Assembly: GCA_949294735.1 (NCBI GenBank)
Contig: CASFII010000004.1
Location: 1-45,265 of the forward strand
Source: an uncultured Coriobacteriaceae bacterium
GTDB lineage: Bacteria > Actinomycetota > Coriobacteriia > Coriobacteriales > Eggerthellaceae
Direction: 5' to 3'
Length of the DNA: 45,265 bases
The translations under genes and the position numbers were made by a program. Under the pieces are notes generated by a model. It was not told the DNA's origin, did not search any database, and worked only from the letters and a program-made list of their open reading frames with translations. Position 1 is the stretch's first letter; the number at the start of each line of letters is the position of its first letter. Positions 16,397 through 24,844 of this stretch are shown piece after piece.

Positions 16397-16975
16397 CTTG
16401 TCTTGCTGTGGCGCGTCTATCTGCACACCCATTAATTCGCAAAACATACGTGCCATAGCTTCGGGTGACTCTTTCATTCCGTTTTCGAGCCACTTGAGAA
16501 ACACATTAAACAAAGCACCTGAAAAGGCATGGAGCTTATAGCGCTCAATGTCGTTGAAGGCCATATCGCCTGCTAGAGCTTCAACGTGCATATCAAAAAT
16601 TTCCAAATACAAAGATGCTAATCCCGATTTGTAAATGCACAAAATGGGAGCTCGGTACGCTCTGAAATAACGAAAGATCAAAACAGTACCTTCGTAACTC
16701 ATGATGCCAGTACCTAGCTGCGCCAAACGATTACGATATTCTTGCAAAATGTCGTCAGCAACACTAATTAGCACGTCTTCTTTAGAGGTGAAGTTTCGAT
16801 AATACGAAGCGCGCGCCACACCAGCCGTTGCCACAATGTCGCTTACGGAAATATCCGAAAACTTCTTCTTTCCCATAAGGCGAATGAGTGCTTTTGAAAT
16901 CCGCAATCGGGTAATACGGTTTGCTTCCCGACGTTTATCTTTGCTGTCTTTTCGGTACGCATAATAGGTGTTCAT
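16394..16975 (-). CDS. TetR/AcrR-family transcriptional regulator
   Basis: The preferred ATG at 16975 gives 193 residues and follows GGAG at about 9 nt. The frame extends to 17071, but that region contains a consensus-like promoter for the divergent degV gene. The N-terminal helix-turn-helix is typical of the family: RISKALIRLMGKKKFSDISVSDIVATAGVARASYYRNFTSKEDVL in three helices, with the recognition helix in VARASYYRNF. The C-terminal half is a helical ligand/dimer domain resembling the TetR_C group seen in Firmicutes and Actinobacteria. It is divergent from degV and convergent with the ABC transporter, either of which could be its target. Direct repeats that could be operators lie at 17034-17084. 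Confidence 0.88.
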   Translation of the reverse strand: MNTYYAYRKDSKDKRREANRITRLRISKALIRLMGKKKFSDISVSDIVATAGVARASYYRNFTSKEDVLISVADDILQEYRNRLAQLGTGIMSYEGTVLIFRYFRAYRAPILCIYKSGLASLYLEIFDMHVEALAGDMAFNDIERYKLHAFSGALFNVFLKWLENGMKESPEAMARMFCELMGVQIDAPQQDK

Positions 16976-17011
16976 TGAACAAGTCTCCGTTTTTTGTATC
17001 AGGTCATCTAC

Positions 17012-17039
17012 TTGACGCGCTTTTGCCGTTTGGTAGCAT
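17012..17039 (+). promoter_or_regulatory. promoter of degV
   Basis: The -35 TTGACG (17012-17017), 16-bp spacer and extended -10 TGG-TAGCAT (17031-17039) form one of the best promoters in the window. The sequence TAGCATACTTC at this -10 recurs exactly 40 bp downstream (17074-17084), where TTGATA (17053-17058) with a 15-bp spacer could form a second promoter. Confidence 0.6.
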
Positions 17040-17103
17040 ACTTCTTTGTTTATTGATACATTTTGTCTCATGTTAGCATACTTCAGAAAGAGCGTATTTC
17101 ATC

Positions 17104-17964
17104 ATGATGATTATTACTGACACCGCTTCTGATTTATTTGAAGATGAAGCAGCGCACATGAATGTTCACGTACTACCCTTGGACATTCGCTTTGGCGAAG
17201 AAAACTTTAACCACAACACGCAGGAAACGTTTAATCGTTTCTATCAAATGCTCGATGAACGAGATGACTTCCCTGCCACTAGCCAGCCTGCGCCTGAACG
17301 TTATTGCGAACTATATCGCCAGGCCAAAGAGGCGGGCGAAGAGGCACTAGTCATCACCTTATCGGGTGCTCTTTCTGGTACGGTTGAAAGCGCACGTATG
17401 GCAGCGAAACTTGCTGAATACGAAGACCACATTACCATCATGGACTCGAGGCATGCTATTTCATCTTTGCGCATGATGGTTGAACGCGCAGTCGAACTAC
17501 GCGACGAAGGTAAGACTATTCCTGAAATATTGCCTGAGCTTGAATATTTACGTGACCATATTCGCATTTGTGGCGTTTTGGGCAAAATGGAATATCTCAA
17601 ACGCGGCGGACGAATCCCAGCAACGCTGGCAACCGTGGGCGACCTGCTTAACATTAAACCCGTTGTGGCCGTTGCCGATGGTGCAGTAGAAAGCATCGGT
17701 AAAGTACACGGTATTAAGGCGGGCGAAAAGTTCCTCCGCAAGGAATTCGCCAAACACCCATACAATCCTGATTTCCCCATCAGCTTCTTATATTCTGGTC
17801 AAATTGAATTGGCAGAAGAATTTGCTGACAGCATGGTAAAAGAATTCAGGATAGATAAAAGCGAAGCTCGTTGGCTTCAAATCGGTCCTACCATTGGGGC
17901 ACACCTGGGGCCTGGATGCGTAGGGCTTATGTTTGTATCCAAAGAACCCATCGAGGTGCATTAA
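17104..17964 (+). CDS. DegV family fatty-acid-binding protein
   Basis: DegV/FakB proteins bind a fatty acid and present it to the kinase FakA for incorporation into phospholipid. The 286-residue length is standard. The first domain starts MIITDTASDL with the family SDLP-type loop, followed by TSQPAPE, ALVITLSGALSGTVESARMAA and the conserved IMDSRHAISSLRMMV. The second domain has LGKMEYLKRGGRIPATLATVGDLLNIKPVVAVADG, a strong family signature. Two tandem ATGs (17104 and 17107) are possible starts, with only a weak AAAGAG upstream. It is divergent from the TetR gene. No FakA gene is present in the window. Confidence 0.93.
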   Translation: MMIITDTASDLFEDEAAHMNVHVLPLDIRFGEENFNHNTQETFNRFYQMLDERDDFPATSQPAPERYCELYRQAKEAGEEALVITLSGALSGTVESARMAAKLAEYEDHITIMDSRHAISSLRMMVERAVELRDEGKTIPEILPELEYLRDHIRICGVLGKMEYLKRGGRIPATLATVGDLLNIKPVVAVADGAVESIGKVHGIKAGEKFLRKEFAKHPYNPDFPISFLYSGQIELAEEFADSMVKEFRIDKSEARWLQIGPTIGAHLGPGCVGLMFVSKEPIEVH

Positions 17965-18346
17965 GCGGTGCTCGTGTAAGTCTTTCCTGGCTGCTGGCAT
18001 CTCGCCTACTCTCTCCCCGTGGTGTCCACAGCATAACGCACGACGCGATGTGCACCGTGTTGTGTACGACATGCTGCTTACGAAGCAGAAAGAGCTGCGA
18101 CATCCAATATAACGAGCGTAAAGCACAGCATGCAGCTTTGTACGCCGTGCGATATACCGCGAACACAGTCTGCGTGCCGCAAAAACGTTAAAGGAATGTA
18201 AAATTTTTCACCGCTTGTTCTAGGTTGTTATAAAGTTTTAAACAATATGCAGGGGGGGTCATTTTCTTCCTTTGTTTGACGCAGGGATCACAAAAAGAAT
18301 CTGATGCCCTTACCGCACGAAAACATAAACGAAAGGGAGGGCTGTC
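17965..18346. other. 382-bp gap with hairpins but no recognised gene
   Basis: No convincing reading frame is seen. A short perfect hairpin CTGCTT/AAGCAG lies at 18072-18086. CATGCTG just before it pairs with CAGCATG around 18126-18133, so the stretch of about 18065-18135 could fold as a larger element. The last 100 bp are AT-rich and include TTATAAAG (about 18229-18236), a possible -10 for the lipoprotein gene that follows. No known RNA family signature was recognised. Confidence 0.35.
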
Positions 18347-19075
18347 ATGAAGATCAAAAAGATGACCGCTATTGTTGCAAGCGGGTTGCTTGTTGCTACA
18401 CTCGGAATGTTTGGGTGTTCCTCCAGTACCGACCAAGGCGCAGGGGAATCGACACAAGGAACCGAAGCAACCGCCGAACAAGAAGCACAAGAAAGCGAAC
18501 AGGCTGTTACCGAACAGCCAGCTGGAGAAGATATCACGCCAGTAGAAGGCACACTTGAAGCGCCTGCCCAGGTAGGCGAATGGCTTACAACCACCATCTA
18601 TTCTTCGGGAGACAGTGCAAATCATCCCATTTACTATCGCGTTACAGGCGTAGATTATGATCAGGCTAAAGCAGAAGAAGCTATTGCAGCCTACAACGAA
18701 GCAAGCAGCGTTCTTGAAATCCAGGGTCTGGACGCAGACGACCTAAAGACTATGGAATACATGCTGGTCAACTATGAGCTCTACATTCCCGAAAACGTAC
18801 CATCTGGCGACTATGGTCTTACCCCGCCAACCCTTCGCCTTGCGGTATATGGCGCCGATGGAGGTTCTATTGAAGTTGACGGCATTACCTACATTGGTCT
18901 GTACAGCACCGATGTTACGATTGATGAACCTGATTGGCTACAACCTGGCGATTCCATGACGGGCACTACCCTGATAGCCATTCCTAAGAATGCGACAGAA
19001 TTCCTGCTGCAAAGCGATTATTCTGACCCTGCAACAGAAGAATCAGTTGACACGAATACATTGATTAAGCGCTAG
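18347..19075 (+). CDS. secreted lipoprotein, probably with an immunoglobulin-like (DUF4352/telokin-like) fold
   Basis: The 242-residue precursor has a signal sequence ending in GMFGC, with the lipidated Cys at residue 24. A Ser/Glu/Gln-rich linker (about 25-65) leads to a beta-rich domain (about 70-225). The order of short strands with WLTTTIYSSGDSANHPIYYRVTGVDYD and YELYIPENVP recalls DUF4352-type extracellular domains, but the match is from general impression only. A strong GGGAGG site lies 8 nt before the ATG. It stands alone, ending at a terminator shared with the flavodiiron gene. Confidence 0.85.
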   Translation: MKIKKMTAIVASGLLVATLGMFGCSSSTDQGAGESTQGTEATAEQEAQESEQAVTEQPAGEDITPVEGTLEAPAQVGEWLTTTIYSSGDSANHPIYYRVTGVDYDQAKAEEAIAAYNEASSVLEIQGLDADDLKTMEYMLVNYELYIPENVPSGDYGLTPPTLRLAVYGADGGSIEVDGITYIGLYSTDVTIDEPDWLQPGDSMTGTTLIAIPKNATEFLLQSDYSDPATEESVDTNTLIKR

Positions 19076-19107
19076 GTTGCAGAAATACTTCATTAGGGTT
19101 AAAGAAC

Positions 19108-19138
19108 AAAAGTGCCCGACCAAACGTCGGGCACTTTG
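19108..19138. terminator. shared terminator between the lipoprotein and flavodiiron genes
   Basis: AAAGTGCCCGAC (19109-19120), a 5-nt loop and GTCGGGCACTTT (19126-19137) make a perfect 12-bp stem. On the minus strand TTTTGTTCTTT follows, a good U-tract for the flavodiiron gene. On the plus strand TTTGCGTTTC is weaker. Confidence 0.9.
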
Positions 19139-19228
19139 CGTTTCGCAAGGTTTAGCCTACGGTAAAGCGAGTCTACTTGTAGTCCATATCGCGGCGCACT
19201 AAACCCCGCGCACAAACTCGCATCAATC

Positions 19229-20410
19229 CTATTCAACACAAGCGGCAACAGCTGCCTGGAGCTCAGCCAACCCTTCTTCATCTTCGGTCCACTGACGCGT
19301 AAGCGTACCGCATGGGAGCTGCAAGCCGCATCCTTCCAAAACCGCAGCCACTTCTTTGGGACCCATTTGAGCCCAGCCATAGGATCCGAAGGGAATACCA
19401 ATGCGCTCTTTCGCACCTTCCTTGGGCAGCAAGCCCTTCAAATAGCACAGGAAGGCCGCCACAGTTGGCATCATGCCAGAGTTAAGCGTTGGAGAGCCCA
19501 CTGCAATATACTTTGCATCTAGCACCTCAGTCATAATGTCAGAAATGTGGTTGACCTTAAGGTCGAATAAACGCGCAGGAACGCCGCGTTCCACAAAGGC
19601 CTCCACGATGCTCTGAGCCATCTTTTCAGTGGTGTGCCACATGGAGTCATAAATCACCACGGCGTATTCTTGGGATTCGAAATTTGCCCAACGCTGATAA
19701 GTTTCCAAAATATCATTCACATGAGAGCGCCAAATAACACCATGAGCAGGCGCAATCATGTCAATCTCTAAGCCTGAAAGCGCATCTAGAGCCTTGCCCA
19801 CGTTTTTCGAATACGGCATGACGATGTTCGCATAGTACTTCTGTGCTTGCGCCATTACTTCAGGTAGCCCCACTTCGTCATCAAAGCGCTTCGAAGAAGC
19901 AAAATGCTGACCGAAGGCATCATTTGAGAACAGAATCTTTTCTTCAGGGCAATAGCTCACCATGTTGTCTGGCCAATGTACCATCGGAGTATGAGCAAAC
20001 ACCAAAGTGTGTTTGCCTAAAGAAAGAGTATCCCCTGACTTGACTGGCATATAGTCGCGTTCGCCATAATGCGCCGTCAAACCACGAACACCATTGGGGA
20101 AACTGGTCACAATTTTAGCATTCGGTGCCAATTCACAGAGTTCTGGCAATGAGCCTGAATGGTCACGCTCCACGTGGTTAGAAACAATATATTCAATCTT
20201 TGCAGGGTCAATTATTTCGCGAAGGCGTTCTACCAGTTCATCAGCAAACCCAGGTTTAGCTGTATCAATTAACGTGGGATGTTCATCCACAATAAGATAC
20301 GCATTGTACGTTGAGCCGCGATCAGTGGTGTAACCATGGAAGTTACGCTCGTTCCAGTCAACACCGCCCACCCAATAAATATCGGGCTTCAATTCTATTG
20401 CGTGCAGCAT
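19229..20410 (-). CDS. fprA: flavodiiron protein (A-type, FprA family)
   Basis: Flavodiiron proteins reduce oxygen to water or nitric oxide to nitrous oxide in anaerobes, using FMN and a di-iron centre. The start ATG at 20410 follows GGGAGGA at 6 nt and gives 393 residues. The frame upstream to 20530 lacks this site. The metallo-beta-lactamase-like domain (1-245) has all six iron ligands at the family spacing: H79, E81, D83, H145, D164 and H223. The flavodoxin domain (about 250-393) begins AVVIYDSMWHTTEKMAQSI, the FMN phosphate loop, and contains the second loop at GSPTLNSGMMPT. No rubredoxin or flavin-reductase extension is attached, so electrons must come from a separate partner. It indicates an anaerobe needing oxygen or NO defence. 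Confidence 0.95.
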   Translation of the reverse strand: MLHAIELKPDIYWVGGVDWNERNFHGYTTDRGSTYNAYLIVDEHPTLIDTAKPGFADELVERLREIIDPAKIEYIVSNHVERDHSGSLPELCELAPNAKIVTSFPNGVRGLTAHYGERDYMPVKSGDTLSLGKHTLVFAHTPMVHWPDNMVSYCPEEKILFSNDAFGQHFASSKRFDDEVGLPEVMAQAQKYYANIVMPYSKNVGKALDALSGLEIDMIAPAHGVIWRSHVNDILETYQRWANFESQEYAVVIYDSMWHTTEKMAQSIVEAFVERGVPARLFDLKVNHISDIMTEVLDAKYIAVGSPTLNSGMMPTVAAFLCYLKGLLPKEGAKERIGIPFGSYGWAQMGPKEVAAVLEGCGLQLPCGTLTRQWTEDEEGLAELQAAVAACVE

Positions 20411-20654
20411 AGTTCCTCCCTTAGTACTTTGCAGCAAGGGCTGAAAGCGTCTTATTTCAGCTATCTTGAGTTTAGCACGCATGAGCACTCCATAAAATGC
20501 TACTTCAAAAGAAACATATATTTTCAACATGCATTTTTACATGCTTTTTCGTTACTTTTATAAGGGGTTTACCTGCATAAAGACAAACAAGGTGAATCCT
20601 GCTACCATGTTTTGGAATAATTCCGTGAAATGCCGCGCGAAGAAAGGACGCCTT

Positions 20655-21791
20655 ATGGCAAACAAAACTCTTGCCAAGCCTCATGACGAGCTCACCATTT
20701 TAGTCACCGGTGGTGCGGGCTTCATTGGCAGTCACACGTGCGTAGAACTGCTCAATCAAGGTTATAGCGTGGTTGTAGTTGACGACCTAAGCAATTCAAG
20801 CGAAGTTGCTCTTGACCGCGTACGCCAAATTTGCGGGCTTGACACTACTGATGCACGTCTGCGCTTTTACCAGGCCAATATCTTAGACAGAATAACCCTA
20901 GATAGCATCTTTGCCGAAAACGATGTCGACGCTATTATCCACTTCGCTGGCTTCAAGGCGGTAGGTGAAAGCGTTGAAAAGCCTCTGGAGTATTACTGGA
21001 ACAACGTAGCAGGCACGTTGGTACTCTGCGACGTTGCACGCGAACACGGCGTAAAGAATATCGTCTTTTCTTCAAGCGCTACGGTATACGGCGAACCTGA
21101 ATTTATCCCTATCACCGAAAGTTGCCCGAAGCACGAATCCACCAACCCTTACGGCGAAACAAAGAGTATGCTTGAGCGCGTGCTAACCGACCTGTATAAG
21201 GGTGACGACGAATGGAACGTAGTTCTACTTCGCTATTTCAATCCTATTGGCGCGCACGTAAGTGGTCTTATCGGCGAAGACCCGAAGGGTATTCCCAACA
21301 ACTTGCTTCCTTATGTGGCACAAGTAGCTGTTGGTAAGTTGAAGTGCGTGGGTGTGTTTGGTGACGACTACCCCACCCCTGACGGAACAGGCGTACGCGA
21401 CTACATTCACGTAGTAGACCTAGCTCGTGGTCATGTTGCTGCACTGGATTGGATGGGCGGCAAAGTTGGTACAGGTGAAGCAATTGGGCTGGGTTCTATT
21501 GCTGGCACCCCTGAGGCCGACGGATCGCGTCATGGCGTTGGCATTTTCAACTTAGGTACGGGTACTGGTTCAAGCGTTCTGGATGTCATCCGCGCTTTCG
21601 AAAAGGCCTGCGGCCATGAAATCCCCTATGAGATTAAGCCACGTCGCGCTGGTGACGTTGCTGAAAACTATGCAGCTTGCGAAAAAGCCAAAGACGAACT
21701 GGGCTGGGTTGCTGAATACGACCTTGACCGCATGTGCGAAGACAGCTGGAGATGGCAATCGCAGAATCCTAACGGTTACGCTACTGAATAA
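20655..21791 (+). CDS. galE: UDP-glucose 4-epimerase
   Basis: GalE interconverts UDP-glucose and UDP-galactose for the Leloir pathway and cell-surface sugars. The ATG at 20655 follows AAAGGA at about 8 nt and gives 378 residues. The open frame upstream (to 20529) is not coding-like. The Rossmann NAD loop is GGAGFIGSH (19-27). The short-chain dehydrogenase catalytic set is FSSSATVYGE plus Tyr166 and Lys170 in YGETK. The chain is about 30-40 residues longer than usual because of a Gly-rich insertion around 270-300 (GKVGTGEAIGLGSIAGT). A possible extended -10, TGCTACCAT, lies at 20600-20608. No other galactose gene is adjacent. Confidence 0.94.
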   Translation: MANKTLAKPHDELTILVTGGAGFIGSHTCVELLNQGYSVVVVDDLSNSSEVALDRVRQICGLDTTDARLRFYQANILDRITLDSIFAENDVDAIIHFAGFKAVGESVEKPLEYYWNNVAGTLVLCDVAREHGVKNIVFSSSATVYGEPEFIPITESCPKHESTNPYGETKSMLERVLTDLYKGDDEWNVVLLRYFNPIGAHVSGLIGEDPKGIPNNLLPYVAQVAVGKLKCVGVFGDDYPTPDGTGVRDYIHVVDLARGHVAALDWMGGKVGTGEAIGLGSIAGTPEADGSRHGVGIFNLGTGTGSSVLDVIRAFEKACGHEIPYEIKPRRAGDVAENYAACEKAKDELGWVAEYDLDRMCEDSWRWQSQNPNGYATE

Positions 21792-21795
21792 ACGT

Positions 21796-21824
21796 AAAAA
21801 GCTCCCGCAAGGGAGCTTTTTATT
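21796..21824 (+). terminator. terminator of galE
   Basis: AAAAAGCTCCC (21796-21806), loop GCAA, GGGAGCTTTTT (21811-21821) followed by ATT. This is a textbook Rho-independent hairpin 5 bp after the galE stop codon. Confidence 0.93.
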
Positions 21825-21998
21825 AAGAAAAGTACTACTTAAGCTTCGGGCTGCGACGCGCTCCTATCGTTTCGCAGCTAACGCTGCTCTACTATGCGTC
21901 GCGCTGCTTCGCTTCACTTGTGAATAAAAAATTTGAAGCTCAGACTTGCCCTCCAGCTTAAGTAGCGCTTTCACGTACGCAGCCGCTGCTTCGGGCTG
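21825..21998. repeat. cluster of inverted repeats between galE and htpG
   Basis: Distant arms CTACTTAAGCT (about 21835-21845) and AGCTTAAGTAG (about 21956-21966) enclose nested GCGACGC/GCGTCGC arms and a GCAGC-TAAC-GCTGC hairpin. On the minus strand, AAGCT/AGCTT (21936-21940 and 21955-21959) followed by CAAATTTTTT could be a weak htpG terminator. No gene is seen. Confidence 0.4.
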
Positions 21999-23966
21999 TT
22001 AGTGCATCAGCTTAGTTACGGCCTGGGCGTAAGCGATAGGATCTTCCAGGGGTAGCCCTTCTACAAGCAGTGCTTGGTTATACAAGATGGTGGCATACAG
22101 CTTCACCTTTTCAGTGTCCCCTGCCTTCTGAGCCTCGCTCAGCACTTTAAACACTGGGTGCTTCGTGTTCAGTTCGAGAACACGCTGAGACTTTACTTCC
22201 TCGTCAGCACCAGGCATGCTGGCAAGCACCTTTTCCATCTCAAGAGAGATAGCGCCTTCGGCAGTAATGCATGCGGGAGCATCGGTAAGACGCGTAGAAA
22301 CCGCAACTTTAGAAACTTTGCCCTCTAGTTCCTGTTGAATAGTTTCAAACAAATCCTTGTTTTCTTCGGCAGCCGTTTCGGCTTCTTTCTTTTCCTCTTC
22401 TGTTTCTAAGCCTAAATCTCCGCTCGCGACGTTTTTGAACTGCCACATAACGGATTCTTCACCTTCGGCAACTTCTGGCGTATATGAATCCATGGCTGCC
22501 ATACAGAATTCATCCACATCTTGCGTACAGAGCAGTACGTCGTAACCCTTGCCCAAAACGGTGGTAACAATAGGCATCTTGGCCAAGCGCTCAACGCTTT
22601 CGCCAGCAGCATAGTATATGCAAGGAGTGCCCTGACCATCAGCTGCCTTGTCTTTGCCCGCTTCCTTGGCCGCCTGCACATACTCTGCCAACGAAATCAT
22701 CTTTTCCTGTTTTGCTGAATAGAACAGCAAAAGATCTGCGAGCGTGTCTTTCGCCATGCCGTAGCTGGTATAAATACCATACTTCAAACCGCGGCCGAAG
22801 TTTTTAAAGAACGCTTCATAGTTTTCACGGTCGTTGTCGCGCATGTCGGACAAATCGCTCGTAATTTTCTTTTCAATACGGCGCGCAATTGCCGTAAGCT
22901 GTCTATTGTGCTGAAGCGTTTCTCGCGAAATATTAAGACTTAAGTCTTGGCTGTCCACTACGCCACGTACAAAGTTATAGTAGTCGGGCAGCAGTTCTTC
23001 GCATTTTTCCATAATGAGCACGTTGGAGCTGTACAGAGCCAAACCTTTTTTGTAGTCCTTGCTATACAGATCATACGGTGCACGACCTGGCACAAACAGA
23101 AGCGCGTCGTAAGTGAGGGTACCTTCAGCATGCAGGGTAATGGTGCGTGCTGGATCCGTGAAATCATGGAAGTCCGACTTATAAAATTCGTTGTACTCAT
23201 CTTGGGTGACATCAGATTTCTTACGCTTCCAAATAGGAATCATGGAATTGACGGTTTCTAGTTCCTGGTAACTTTCATACTGCGGCTCGTAGTCATCACC
23301 CGCATCTTCAGGTTTTGGAACCTCACGCGTTTTAGTAACCAGCATCTGAATGGGATAGCGCACATAGTTGCTGTACTGCTTAATCAGATTCTTTAAACCG
23401 TATTCGGAAAGATACGTATCATACGTTTCATCTTCCGAGTTGTCTTTCAGAGTCAAGATAACATCGGTACCATGTTCAGCGCGTTCTGCTGCCTCGACGG
23501 TATAACCGTCTACGCCATCGCTTTCCCAAGCGTATGCCTCATTGCTTCCATAGGCACGCGAAACTACACGTACCCTCTTTGCTACCATAAAGCCAGAATA
23601 AAAACCCACACCAAACTGACCGATGATGTCAACGTTTTCGCCCTGAGCTTCAGCGTTGTCGGTCTTGAACTCCAAACTGTCAGAATGAGCAATGGTGCCC
23701 AAATTGCGGTCAAGTTCTTCTTGGGTCATGCCAATGCCATTATCAGATACCGTAACCGTGCGTGCTTCCTTGTCGAAGGAAACCAAAATACGCAGGTCAT
23801 CTTTAGAAATTTGCAAATTCTTGTCAGTTAAGCTCTTGAAATACAGTTTATCCACCGCATCTGATGCGTTTGAAATGAGCTCACGCAAAAAGATTTCGCG
23901 GTTGGTGTAAATGGAATTGATCATAAGGTCGAGCAGCTTTTTGCTCTCCGTTTTGAATTTACGCAT
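21999..23966 (-). CDS. htpG: molecular chaperone HtpG (Hsp90)
   Basis: HtpG is the bacterial Hsp90, an ATP-driven dimeric chaperone in the cytoplasm. The 655-residue chain has the three usual domains. The N-terminal GHKL ATPase has ELISNASDAVDKL, DNGIGM and GQFGVGFYSGFMVA. The middle domain contains the catalytic-loop arginine in LNISRETLQHN. A C-terminal dimerisation domain follows an acidic charged stretch at EEKKEAETAAEENKDLFE. The ATG at 23966 follows AAAGGAAG. A perfect CIRCE operator lies 46-72 bp upstream, indicating HrcA control. That differs from B. subtilis, where htpG is not in the HrcA group. Confidence 0.97.
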   Translation of the reverse strand: MRKFKTESKKLLDLMINSIYTNREIFLRELISNASDAVDKLYFKSLTDKNLQISKDDLRILVSFDKEARTVTVSDNGIGMTQEELDRNLGTIAHSDSLEFKTDNAEAQGENVDIIGQFGVGFYSGFMVAKRVRVVSRAYGSNEAYAWESDGVDGYTVEAAERAEHGTDVILTLKDNSEDETYDTYLSEYGLKNLIKQYSNYVRYPIQMLVTKTREVPKPEDAGDDYEPQYESYQELETVNSMIPIWKRKKSDVTQDEYNEFYKSDFHDFTDPARTITLHAEGTLTYDALLFVPGRAPYDLYSKDYKKGLALYSSNVLIMEKCEELLPDYYNFVRGVVDSQDLSLNISRETLQHNRQLTAIARRIEKKITSDLSDMRDNDRENYEAFFKNFGRGLKYGIYTSYGMAKDTLADLLLFYSAKQEKMISLAEYVQAAKEAGKDKAADGQGTPCIYYAAGESVERLAKMPIVTTVLGKGYDVLLCTQDVDEFCMAAMDSYTPEVAEGEESVMWQFKNVASGDLGLETEEEKKEAETAAEENKDLFETIQQELEGKVSKVAVSTRLTDAPACITAEGAISLEMEKVLASMPGADEEVKSQRVLELNTKHPVFKVLSEAQKAGDTEKVKLYATILYNQALLVEGLPLEDPIAYAQAVTKLMH

Positions 23967-24008
23967 AAACGCTTCGCTTCCTTTCGTTCACCTAAAATCA
24001 CGCACATA

Positions 24009-24038
24009 AATTTAGCACTCTAGTGTGCAGAGTGCTAA
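24009..24038 (-). promoter_or_regulatory. CIRCE operator embedded in the htpG promoter
   Basis: TTAGCACTC (24012-24020), nine bases, GAGTGCTAA (24030-24038) is a perfect match to the CIRCE consensus bound by HrcA. On the minus strand the outer ends supply a -35 TTAGCA (24033-24038) and an extended -10 TGC-TAAATT (24009-24017) with an 18-bp spacer. Bound HrcA would therefore cover the core promoter. Confidence 0.92.
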
Positions 24039-24091
24039 TAGAATCACATTTTGTCACATAAATAATTAAAAGGAACGAGAAGAAAACGGTG

Positions 24092-24790
24092 TTACCCGTT
24101 TGTTACATCGCCCGACTGGTTCAGGCTGATAGCATCCCCTACAAATTGAGAAGGGACATTAAACAAACATTGGAAGAAATCTTTGGTGCGGGCGGGAATT
24201 TCTCGTGCATCGAACCACAGTTGTTGAGCAAATTTGCGAGCGTCAGACGAAACACCCTGTACGTCTATCCCTAAAGACTGAGCTGCATATAGTGCGCGGT
24301 AGAGGTGGTAGGTTTGTGTTACTACTACCATGCGTTCTACATTAAAGACGTGCTTGGCGCGGTACATGCTTTCATAGGTAGAAAAACCTGCATGGTCGCA
24401 GAAGATGTCTTCACTTGGAACGCCTTGCGCCATAGCATATTCCTTCATGGCTTTTACTTCGTTGTAATTTTCGGTGCCGTTATCACCACTCATAATGATT
24501 TTAGGAGCGACGCCTGCCTTATACAGGGCGATACCAGCATTCAGGCGATCTTGAAGGATTAAAGAAGGTGTTCCATCAGGCAAAACAGAAGCACCTAAAA
24601 CCACAATAGCGTCGGCTGTGCCAAATGATTCCAGTTTTTCTGATGCTTCACTTTGGGGAATTATATTATCTTGTGTGGAATAGATTACCCAGGCATTCGT
24701 TCCTGCAAGTATCAACGCCAATACAACCGCACAGGCGAAGATCGCACCCATAAGCCTGCCCAGGCAACCCTTTTTCTTTTTAGAACTCAT
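24092..24790 (-). CDS. SanA/YdcF-like DUF218 membrane-anchored protein
   Basis: The 232-residue protein has a Lys-rich start, one membrane helix (about 13-36) and a DUF218 domain outside the membrane. Family marks are DAIVVLGASV (about 60-69), the LILQDRLNAGIALYKAG helix, IIMSGDNG, DHAGFSTYESMYRA and VVTQTYHLYRALYAA, all typical of SanA/ElyC-type proteins linked to envelope integrity and vancomycin tolerance. The catalytic role of the family is unproven. The start has no clear Shine-Dalgarno sequence. It lies just upstream of the htpG promoter and follows the leuS terminator on the same strand. Confidence 0.87.
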   Translation of the reverse strand: MSSKKKKGCLGRLMGAIFACAVVLALILAGTNAWVIYSTQDNIIPQSEASEKLESFGTADAIVVLGASVLPDGTPSLILQDRLNAGIALYKAGVAPKIIMSGDNGTENYNEVKAMKEYAMAQGVPSEDIFCDHAGFSTYESMYRAKHVFNVERMVVVTQTYHLYRALYAAQSLGIDVQGVSSDARKFAQQLWFDAREIPARTKDFFQCLFNVPSQFVGDAISLNQSGDVTNG

Positions 24791-24805
24791 ACCCCGAGGG
24801 TACCA

Positions 24806-24841
24806 TAGAAAAATTCCGCCGTCCTAACGGGCGGCGGAATT
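24806..24841 (-). terminator. terminator of leuS
   Basis: AATTCCGCCG (24812-24821) pairs perfectly with CGGCGGAATT (24832-24841). On the minus strand TTTTTC follows. It lies 41 bp after the leuS stop and immediately before the SanA-like gene. Confidence 0.9.
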
Positions 24842-24844
24842 ACA

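Noticed and set aside
16976..17071. N-terminal extension of the TetR protein to 17071
   Set aside because: The ATG at 17071 has no ribosome site and the extension overlaps a good promoter for degV, while the ATG at 16975 has GGAG at suitable spacing.
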